From Gigaspora margarita (Eukaryota > Glomeromycota > Glomeromycetes > Diversisporales > Gigasporaceae), in assembly GCA_009809945.1 (NCBI GenBank), contig WTPW01000940.1:130617-194616 (forward strand): DNA of 64,000 nt, written 5' to 3'. Positions within the stretch are counted from its first letter, which is position 1. Each line of letters starts with the position of its first letter. Positions 55,777 to 64,000 of the stretch are shown here, piece by piece. The notes under the pieces are model-generated. The model saw only the letters and a list, made by a program, of their open reading frames with translations. It was not told the origin of the DNA and did not search any database. Position numbers and translations under genes: made by a program.

Positions 55777-56540
55777 ATATATATATTTTTTTTTTTAATC
55801 TTAGGCAGTCCCGCCGCAAATGTTTTATTAGAATTTATTCGCTGAATGGTTTACAGATAGTAACGAGAGTACAACTAGCCACATGTACACTTTTGGTGTC
55901 TAATTTAAGTAGTCCGCCCTAAGGTTCCACACTAGCTGCCATAACTACAACCCAACTACAGGAATTGTCTATTTAAACCCTCTAATTATCCACCTGCACC
56001 CTACCACCTCCTAATACTTAATTCTTACAACACCCGACATGACATTTATTTCAATGAATTCCCAAATACGATCTGACGCACTATGCTAGTCATTCTAGTT
56101 GACATAGAGTTTACTGATATGAAGCGTCTCCCACAAGTTATTCATCCAGTTTTCTTTCAGCGACCAGCACTATAGCTTTACCCATATACTTGCAGTCCGG
56201 ACTCCGAACTGCTAGGTCACCTACTACGGCCCTCGTAAAGTTCATTTTCTGACCTGGCACCTACCTCTTCTAGTGGTACCATCCATCTACCTCCTTACTC
56301 GGGACTTGCCAAGGGGTTTCTGTTTTTCTGGTTTCCTGGATTTGCAGTGTAATACACCATTGCACTGAAGCTCCCATTCGAGATGGTGGAACCAAGTTTA
56401 CAGGTATTATTACCCAACCGATCTGAGCCACAGTTACCATAACACAGGCCTTATTTTCAAAACATCTCCAGTGGGATTCGAACATTTGACCTGCCACTTG
56501 GGGGTGACATTCTGGCCACTTCTCTAAATCACCATACCCT
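55777..56540 (-). mobile_element. tRNA-derived SINE (copy S4)
   Basis: A 14-bp direct repeat TTAATCCTATATAT flanks it (55763-55776, 56541-56554). On the minus strand the head lies at 56450-56540 with a box-B-like GTTCGAATCCC analogue; the poly-A tail is the poly-T at 55786-55797. It shares about 200 bp near the 3' end with S2 (inverse of tagtccgccctaaggttcca). Body about 760 bp. The 75-codon minus-strand ORF inside is incidental. Confidence 0.85.
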
Positions 56541-56822
56541 TTAATCCTATATATTTATTTAATTTATATATTTTTAATTTTTATATAATTTAATTTAATA
56601 GTTAATATTCTATTTTAAACTAGTAATACAAATCAATAAAAATTTATTATTTAATTAGTCAATTAATTAGTTGCCTAAACATTTAATCTACTAATTAATT
56701 AATCTATTAATTAATGCTCCGGACGCATACCGGTTTCTGGTTCCTAGTATTAATAAATTTATTATAATATAGTTACAAATCTTGTTCTAATAATCATATC
56801 TAGCACTTGTAAAGTACTATAT

Positions 56823-56902
56823 AAAACAATAAAATAACAGTATTACTAGCATACTAATTGAAACAATAAAATAACAGTATTACTAGCATACTAATTGATA
56901 AT
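56823..56902. repeat. 38-bp tandem duplication
   Basis: aacaataaaataacagtatt then actagcatactaattga, twice, identical. Recent. Confidence 0.9.
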
Positions 56903-57123
56903 GAATTTTTAAACTTAATGCATACATATATGCATATACTTATATATGTATATACATAAATACTATATATAACGCAGAGGAACAGGTTTATGACGGCCAG
57001 ATCCAATATACAGAACAGGCTATGGTATCCTGCGCAGCTGTGAAAACTGAGCTTGAAATAGCGAGTGCCTCTACAGAAATTAATTCTAGTACTTCAGATA
57101 CCATATCATCATGTTACACTTAA

Positions 57124-58272
57124 GTACCACTCCAATATCATACTCATCTATCATTACCTATACAACAAGATAGCTCTATTTACACTGTAGAACAAGAGAC
57201 ATACAATGAATATGAATTATTACCTGATGAATCTGACAACAACCTCAATATACCAACTATACATACTAATACTATAGAAGAAACAAATACTGATTTCTAT
57301 CCAAATTCATCAGAGATTTATGAGCCATCAATATGCTACAACAAATTCTTATACCATCACAGATTACAATCTTTACCCTCACCACAAACTGTTGGCTCCT
57401 TTTTAACCTATTTACAAGATGAATATCCAATGTTCTATTTACAACAGTATATTAGAATCTCTATTAAATACAGCAGAATCGACTATTATTTTCCAGAAGC
57501 ACATATTTATTTATTCCATGAACATCTTCTACCTAATCACTTCTTTGTACCCTTTGAGGATTTTAGTCTTTTTAATAATGTTCTACTCAAATCAAGTTAT
57601 CCAATACCAAGAGCCATACCTACAAGTAGTAATTCTAACTTAGAGCAAGTTCAAGATCAGATTTCTCCTTTCAATTTATCAATATGTACACATAATGTTC
57701 AAGAATATAACAACAACCTCAAAAGGCTAATGTGGGAACATTATTGTCTCTCACATGATATTCAGATTAGTTGCATTACTGAAACTAAAATATCTTCTAA
57801 TAACTCCTCTACCTACTTTATTAAATCTTCACAATTCTCATACTTTTGGGCAAGTACTGATAGCTCCAAAGCAGGCACTACAATTATAATTTCTAACACA
57901 CTTAAACCACATATTTATAATATCCTTACATATCCTGGATATGCAGTTGCTATTGATCTTTTCTTTAAACATAACTTTAAATTTAGAATTATATTAGTTT
58001 GCTTACCTTCAGATAATTTACAACTTAGTCCGGATATACAAAATAATATTATTCAATGGATAAACCAATCTCTTAACAATAATATCCAATCAATTATTAT
58101 GGGAGACTTTAATGCATCTCAAAATAATATATCATCAGCAATTAAATACAAATTACTTCAGTTTAATAACATGTATAATCTTGCAGAACATACACAATCA
58201 TTCTTACCAACTTGGCAAGTAGCAGATACCAAAGCACTATCGATTATATTTGGGCACATAATCCTATTCTAA
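57124..58272 (+). pseudogene. LINE-2 pre-endonuclease and APE endonuclease, N-terminal part
   Basis: Open frame of 382 codons after a stop at about 57121; the first ATG used by ORF callers (57430) is internal. The first part has YNKFLYHHRLQSLPSPQTVG, shared with LINE-1. The endonuclease begins at about 57670 with ICTHNVQ (catalytic Asn region). It continues with ITETKIS (catalytic Glu, about 57775), AGTTIIIS, VCLPSDN and IIMGDFNAS (about 58097-58123). After GDFN the frame shifts and the remaining blocks are in the next frame. Catalytic residues seen here are intact. Confidence 0.85.
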
Positions 58273-59810
58273 GATATCTTTCTAAATTTGAAACTGATCA
58301 ATCTAACACAAGTACTAATAGTGATCATACTATTCTAATATCAAGATGGTCATTTCTATATGCCCTTTTTAAAACCAGAAGATATAGTACCAAAACTTGT
58401 AGAAAAGTCTTTGACTACAAGTCTATGAATTCTGAACAATGCCAAAATTTTTCAGATCAAGTAACCCAAAATTTGACTCTAAACCATACCCCACTATCAA
58501 CAATTACTACAGAATCACTTGAAAAAACTTGGCACAAAATTCAAACAAGTATAATTAATGCTGCACTTCAACATATTCCCTACAAAAAATTTAAAGTTCA
58601 CAACTTTCAACACAATTTCTCATCCAAAGCAACTAAACTTCACTACAATCTCAAAAAACTTAGCAATATTATTAGACAAATCAAGATTGTAATCAAAAAT
58701 CAAACTTCTATTCCATTACATCTCAACCAAAACATCAATTATATTAATACTCAGCACCAAGTTAATATTCCATTATTACCAACTACACATAACCTATTAC
58801 CAAACTGGATTTCTACTACAAATCTCGAATGGAAAGCATTATTTCATGCTTGTAATATTGAAAATACTAAAGAAATAAGACAACAAATTAATAATGCTAT
58901 TTCTAAAAGATGCAACACACTTGCTACCAACCCAACTTCAATGATTAATAGTATTTTTAATCGCTATAAAAATCCAGTTAAATTCAATAATATTAATACA
59001 GATACAAGTATTATTATAGAACCTCACTCTATTATGGACCATATTCGTAACAATTTTGATCAATGGACCCATACTCATAATATTGACTATGACCTTTATA
59101 ATACTGATTGGAAAGCTGAATATTACCCTAAATCTAATATTAATATTAATTGGTACAACAACATTTTAGAAGAATTTACATTAGATGAAGTCTCTACTAC
59201 ACTTCGCCATCTCCCTAATAACAAAGCCTGTGGACCATCTGGAATTAGTTATGAAATGATTAAGCATACAGGTTTCTCTTTTCTTCAAGCTATTACAGCC
59301 CTCTTTAATAGATGTCTTATACAACAGTCTATACCTAAACAATGGAAAGAAGGAAGAATTTTTCCTATTTCTAAAAAACCAATTTTTGATGGTGATCTTT
59401 CCAATACATGACCTATTAATCTCCTGGAACATATTAAAAAACTTTACACCAAACTTCTTACTAATCATCTTAATCATACTTTTACACAACACAAAATTTT
59501 ATCGCCTTACAACTTTATTGCTCTTCTAGGCAATAGTACTTCAATTCCTATTTATATACTTAATAATATTATTGGGGATGCATCATATAACAGTTCTCAA
59601 CTTTGGCTCATATTGCAGGATATGAGCAAAGCTTGTGATTCTGTTAACTTCGATCTTTTCCATAAATCCTTGGCTAGAATTCAAATGCCTACTCAACTTA
59701 TCAATATACTTACTAATCTTTTATTTGACTGCCATAATAGAGTTATTACTAATCTTGGGCTAACCAATTTTATTCAGTTAAAAATGGTACAGACCAAGAA
59801 GAAACAATAA
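58212..59810 (+). pseudogene. LINE-2 endonuclease C-terminus and reverse transcriptase N-terminal half
   Basis: One frame with a single stop at 59409-59411. It opens with STIDYIWAHNP (SRIDYIW block) and TNSDHTILISRW (SDH block), which complete the APE domain. A roughly 250-residue linker follows. The RT starts with HLPNNKACGPSGISYEMIKH (about 59206-59265), QWKEGRIFPISKKP, then after the stop PINLLEHIKKLYTKLL, LILQDMSKACDSVN (motif A; Asp kept but Cys where Phe or Tyr is usual) and RVITNLGLT. It ends at 59810 through a frameshift just before motif B. Confidence 0.85.
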
Positions 59811-60241
59811 CTCCTCTCTTTTGGAGAATTTATTATGATCCTCTTATTCATTATATATCCTCTCATTTTACTGGCTATACACTTACTACATCTTGGCAAA
59901 CAAGCCTTTGTATACCATATTTAACCACCAAAAAACTCTATACTTCTTTATCAGTTTTGGCTTATATGGGTGATACTTTATGGATCGTCTAGTCTAAAAC
60001 TGAATTGAAACAAATTATTAATATAGCTATCTCATTTTACCAAATGGCAGATATACAAGTCAATCCCCATAAATTCCTATTTATTACCAATAATAACTCN
60101 AGTCACAATATCTCTTTTCTTAACTGTAATATACCAAGAATTCCTAAAAATCAACCATTCAAATTTTTGGGATGTTGGTTTACTTTAGATAACAAATATC
60201 TAAACAAATCCAACTTATTCAAGAAGAGATTTTTCAATTAG
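59787..60241 (+). pseudogene. LINE-2 reverse transcriptase palm and thumb
   Basis: Reads NGTDQEETITPLLWRIYYDP (motif B) with frame changes before LAYMGDTLW. The motif C box has Gly in place of the first Asp of YMDD, at about 59963-59974, so this RT cannot work even if read through. QVNPHKFLFIT (motif D) and FKFLGCWF (motif E) follow in an open stretch, 60005-60241. LINE-1 keeps both Asp. Confidence 0.8.
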
Positions 60242-60600
60242 TTAATATTGCCAGTACCAAAAAAATTACAGACAAACAAATTATATATGTTATTAATACT
60301 GTAATTATCCCAACACTTAAATATAGAATTCATAATATAGTACTTCCACATACAATATGTGCTAAAATTTTAGCCAAATATTTAACAGTAGCCAAGCACA
60401 AAGCAAATTTATNACNGTCCATTNCTAATAGCACTATGCTNAACCACNATCTTTATAATATCCATAATATCTGGGACATTCAACTTCAACACCATATTAC
60501 CAACTTTCTTCATAGAATCAATGATTCCTCAATTTTAGGAACAACTACACATATTAGATTACAACAATTACAAAACAACCTCTGGTCAACTACAAATATA

Positions 60601-61524
60601 CCGTATAAGCACGAAATAACGGGCCGGGGCATTATTTCGAAATCCAGACACCCCCAAAATAACATTTAGTGTCTCGAATTAATGCCCATACGCGTCCCGA
60701 ATTAACGCGCCCCAGATATAACCGGTAATTGATTCGTGCAGCAATTCAACTGCATCGTTGACATGGGCCATAAAAACTTAGTATTTATAGCTGTTCTTAT
60801 CTATATAGTAAAAAATTTACCGAATGATTATTTTGCCGCTTCAATAAGTTTTTGATTTTTGGTAATGCAATATCTTGTTATTTACAGCTGATTNGAAAAT
60901 TAGTGGGACATTTGAAAAATTTTCTTGTTTTTGAAACCTTTCGGTTTCGTCTTATGAAACATCTAACTCTTCGGAAACCATGTCACAGTCTTCGGAACTT
61001 CGGTCCGATAATAGTGATGCGATTTCCGAAGAGTTAGATGATTCATCCGAAAGGTTTCAAAAACGAGAAAAATTTTCAAGTGTCCAACTAATTTTCAAAT
61101 CATCTGTAATATAAGTGATAAGGTTAAATAAAATTCGAGCCAATCATTTATGTGAGATTGGATAATTATTAAGAATAAAAGTGACTACTGTATTTGATCA
61201 GAAATTATAAGCCCAATTATGAATTTCTTATGAGTGCTAATGAATTTNACATATGCACCTGATTACTTATAAATATAGTACACTTATTATAATTTTATAC
61301 GCTTAGATGATTTATCACTTTGTTACCCCCTTTATAGTTTTTAAATATATATTTATGAAACAATATTTTTAGGTCTTATTATGCAAGTTGCATGCGCGTT
61401 ATTTTAAAAATCTTTGACTCTGAAAATCAGTTCTTATTTCGAAATAACGCGCATGCGCGTACTCGAAATAACGCGCCGGTCAATCAATTAACGCGCAGGG
61501 GAGCGTTATTTCGCGCTTGTACGG
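60601..61524. mobile_element. TA-flanked 924-bp element of the CCGTAT family inside LINE-2
   Basis: Left CCGTATAAGCACGAAATAAC; right end inverted CCGTACAAGCGCGAAATAAC. TA flanks at 60599-60600 and 61525-61526. Subterminal words CGAAATAACGCGC, CGAATTAACGCG and gcgcatgcgcg repeat. CpG content is high compared with the decayed relative at 8056-9583, so this copy is younger. The centre (about 60885-61105) is a palindrome encoding a small ORF. It cuts the LINE between its RT and RNase H regions. Confidence 0.85.
60980..61114 (+). CDS. Small ORF of 44 residues in the palindromic core
   Basis: ATG to TAA reads MSQSSELRSDNSDAISEELD, then DSSERFQKREKFSS and a hydrophobic end VQLIFKSSVI. Ser/Glu/Asp-rich and probably disordered. 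The inverse arm (60885-60965) carries a near copy of the same sequence, and a decayed relative at 18935-19060 translates to a similar NSDLISKELDDS. It could be the remaining N-terminus of a transposase or a captured host fragment. No family recognised and expression is doubtful. Confidence 0.3.
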   Translation: MSQSSELRSDNSDAISEELDDSSERFQKREKFSSVQLIFKSSVI

Positions 61525-61724
61525 TACTTCAACATTCCCAGCCTATTATTGATGGACCTAATAAATATACTACAAACTTCAAAATTAGTCAACTTCTCAC
61601 TCATCTTAATATGCAAATAACTGCTAATCAAGAAATTATATGGGCAAAAACTATTAGTAATGCACATCAACCAATTGAACCTATCCTTATTTAACACCCA
61701 CAATATATTCAATTTAAAAAATAG

Positions 61725-62894
61725 CTTAGACATCACAAAATCCTATATCTAGAACAGCTTTGTACTGCTGATAATAGCACTTTACTCTGCTGGCAAGATC
61801 TATCACCAAGACTTCACCAAATTCCAAAAGGTAGACAACCGTTATGGTTTTCATATCTTGAGGAGAAGGTTACTTCCCATGGGCTTTACTGTACTCTACT
61901 ACCACATTACCAATCTCCTGGTATTAATCCATTTGCTTACAATATAGATTATCTTCCAAAAAAGCTCAAACCATGGCTTCTTACATACCAAGATAACAAT
62001 ATCATTATTGGAAAAATTAGAAAATATCTGGATAACAAAATATTATCTATTAGTCATTGGAAAATTAGCTTTAATACCAATCACACCTTATTTTATCCAT
62101 CCCCAGAAATACAATTTGAACACTGTTCAAATTGTCATTTAAACTCTAAAAGAATCCAACATACTTGTACTATTGAAGTTCCAATTATATTCTCTACACA
62201 ATTTCTTGGTCGATATTCTTCACTATCTCATATTAATCTACATGCAAATCTTATAGATTTAATTTGCTCTGCAGCTGTTAAACATCCATTAACTATACCT
62301 CAACCACCTTTAATCAATATTAATAATGAAATAGTATCTAATATATTTCATCCAAACCAGGCAACTACTACTCTTCAACAAATTGCTCTTAATAATACTG
62401 TACAGTCCTCTTTTACATTTTATACTGATGGCTCAGTTACAGATATTGGCACTGATCGCTGCTCAATGGGCATAGGTTGGGTTCAAATTCTGAATAACCA
62501 AGATTTACATCAATTTTCTGCATCAATTAAACTATGGCCATCTTCCTATAAAGCAGAATTAATGGCTATCTTATCAGCAATTACTACAGTATCACGCAAT
62601 TCTCAAGTTCATATTTTCACAGACTCTCAATCAATTATCTCCAAATATCAAACTTTAATTACTCTAAACCATGCATCTACAAAACAGTTCAAATTCAACT
62701 ACTGGCCTATATGGCAAACCCTTATTAATATAGTCAAATTCCTTAATATTCAACTTAATTTTACTAAAGTTCAAGCACATTCTGATAACTCATTTAACAA
62801 TATAGCAGATTCACTAGCCAAAAACCACTATACTTCATTATCAATTCTACAGCTCAATTATAATAACATCTATAACCAACACCATATATTGTAG
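61725..62894 (+). pseudogene. LINE-2 zinc-finger and RNase H region (389 open codons)
   Basis: The longest undamaged LINE stretch in the window, without an ATG start because it continues from the RT upstream of the inserted element. It has a Cys/His cluster HCSNCHLNSKRIQHTC (about 62118-62166) and a complete RNase H. The RNase H runs FYTDGSVTD (about 62418), KAELMAILSAI (about 62550), FTDSQSII (about 62616), KVQAHSDN and NIADSLAK (about 62800). All four catalytic acidic residues are present. The stop is at 62892. Live relatives use this domain to remove RNA template. Confidence 0.88.
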
Positions 62895-63822
62895 TGGAAT
62901 GACTTCCCTATAGAACATCCAACTAGATATCTTGTTAAGGATATTTGTAAAGCCCACATTATTGCTNTNTGGTCTTCACAAAAANGCAATAGTGAATGGT
63001 CAGGCTTTACTCATTTAATTGACTGGAATTCTATATGGAAATACTTTAATCATAACCAAAAACCTACATACAATATTACTAATTTCAAACTTAACTATCT
63101 AAAAGTTTTAAATGTAAAATGCTTCTTAATGAACTACCATCATACTTCTACTACTACAAAATCTTTCCATACCTTTACACCAACCCTAATTGCTTTCAGT
63201 GTAATCAACCTGATTCCTACTTTCACTGGCTTACCTGCAATAATCCCCTTCTAATACACAATATTATTCAAAATACTATCCATAATATACTACAAAAGTC
63301 CAAACTTGAACTATCAAATCTTGAACTACAAGAATTAGAACAGAGGCTTGCTAACTATCAAGCCTTTAGTACTTTTCAACCTTCATCTGATTTATATTAT
63401 ATAGAAACAATACTCAAAGGACTTATACCAATACCTCTAATCCAATCTATTCAAAGCTTCAATATTTCTAATAAAATTGCATCTACTACTATTATCCAAA
63501 TCTTACTAGATATTAATGAACAAATCTACGATCAAATCTGGATACCCTACTGTTGCAATTTTTCTACTTGGAGAAAAAAATCAAAATATACCTACTCACA
63601 ATCCTTATACTAACAATAGACAAACTAATAACCATCACTCTAAACCTTATAAATACAAAAATTATACCTATAGCTGTATTTGTAGTCAACCAGATGAATT
63701 ACACACTTCTTTTAGTACATGTCCACCTATTGGACAAGCAATTAGAAAAATAGATATATGGTCTACTTTTAAAGCCAAATTTAGCACTTCTACTAATTAT
63801 ATTTTAACTATACAAATCTAGG
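62895..63822 (+). pseudogene. LINE-2 C-terminal Cys/His region
   Basis: Three overlapping frames. A first stretch (HLIDWNSIWKYFNHNQKPTY), then 63119-63613 with NCFQCNQPDSYFHWLTC (C-x2-C, H, C; a zinc-binding pattern typical after RNase H in such LINEs) and CNFSTWRKKS. Then 63613-63822 with YSCICSQPDELHTSFSTCPP, a second zinc-like cluster, ending at TAG. Ambiguous bases lie at 62967-62986. Likely nucleic-acid binding. Confidence 0.7.
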
Positions 63823-64000
63823 TGAGTCTTGACCACTCTAGTAGGTTTAGATCGCAGATAAAATAGTCTGAGCTTCAATTCTTGCATATAGTTTATTAAA
63901 TTTTATTAAAATAATTTGTATAAAGTACAGCTAGCTTCACAGAGGCAGCTGGTTAAATTATTAATAAAGATAAAAGCAGGACCTCACCTTAATACCAAAA
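63823..64000 (+). other. LINE-2 3' untranslated tail
   Basis: Non-coding end of the LINE. It finishes AATAAAGATAAAAGC, AGG, ACCTCACCTTAATACCAAAA at the window edge. The last 40 bases align with the 3' end of SINE S1 just before that SINE's poly-A. Confidence 0.7.

Larger units (their letters stand above)
56985..64000 (+). mobile_element. LINE-2: APE/RT/RNase H non-LTR retrotransposon, degenerate, runs to window edge
   Basis: Coding remains on the plus strand are a pre-endonuclease domain, APE endonuclease, RT, RNase H, a Cys/His-rich C-terminus, and a 3' untranslated tail ending in ACCTCACCTTAATACCAAAA at the edge. The left end starts in the middle of the region matching LINE-1 around 25400, so the copy is 5'-truncated. 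A TA-flanked element of 924 bp (60601-61524) interrupts it between RT and RNase H. Stops and frameshifts are fewer than in LINE-1, so it is probably younger. The 3' target duplication would lie outside the window. Confidence 0.88.

Noticed and set aside
1-64000. LTR retrotransposon, retrovirus-like or Polinton-like remains
   Set aside because: No long direct repeats with TG...CA ends, no protease, integrase, capsid or envelope-like motif and no protein-primed polymerase motif were recognised. Both RT regions are LINE-type with APE endonuclease.

Overview
The window is very AT-rich eukaryotic DNA with no convincing intact host protein-coding gene. Two long degenerate LINEs, a degenerate pogo-type transposase, several tRNA-derived SINEs, many TIR elements (MITEs) and several satellites fill it. 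The AT bias, the wording of the LINE proteins (motifs such as THNVQ, GDFNAS, AYMDD and YTDGS) and the fungal-like splice and branch-site words suggest a fungus. My best guess is an arbuscular mycorrhizal fungus (Glomeromycotina, Rhizophagus-like). That is recognition, not proof.

Layout. 1-2.95 kb: a long-TIR element split by a SINE, which is itself split by a pogo-like MITE. 3.09-3.74 kb: a hAT-like palindromic MITE. 5.1-6.85 kb: a possible FAR1-like fragment, an interspersed repeat and a complete SINE with an 18-bp target-site duplication. 7.86-11.25 kb: a pogo/Tigger transposase pseudogene split by a TA-flanked element that itself holds two further MITEs. 12.7-15.4 kb: tandem and palindromic repeats. 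15.77-18.32 kb: a 49-bp minisatellite entered by a 2.1-kb hAT-like element carrying the same minisatellite inverted, plus a PIF/Harbinger-type MITE. 19.4-27.86 kb: LINE-1 on the minus strand. 28.8-29.34 kb: a SINE. 29.6-37.8 kb: duplicated unknown pseudogenes, low-complexity DNA and three TIR elements. 39.3-43.1 kb: a satellite of 34 units of about 110 bp. 43.1-50 kb: small MITEs, a minisatellite and a 5'-truncated SINE. 50.3-52.8 kb: nested MITEs, then a SINE holding a hAT-like MITE. 53.2-54.55 kb: a second satellite with three-unit higher-order periodicity. 54.7-56.54 kb: short tandem repeats and a SINE. 57-64 kb: LINE-2 on the plus strand, interrupted by a 924-bp TIR element and running to the window edge.

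How the parts work together. One SINE ends in the same 12-bp 3' tail as LINE-2, which points to LINE-driven mobilisation. The MITE families would be mobilised by pogo, hAT and PIF/Harbinger transposases; only a dead pogo transposase is visible here. The most unusual signal is in the two satellites. Read on the minus strand, every 110-bp unit looks like a small fungal intron (most with donor GTANGTATAAGC, acceptor TTAG), and successive units are separated by exactly three highly variable bases. In the second satellite almost every unit carries TACTAAC, a pyrimidine tract and TTTAG on the plus strand. No LTR, retrovirus-like or Polinton-like element was recognised. All counts and alignments were made by eye.
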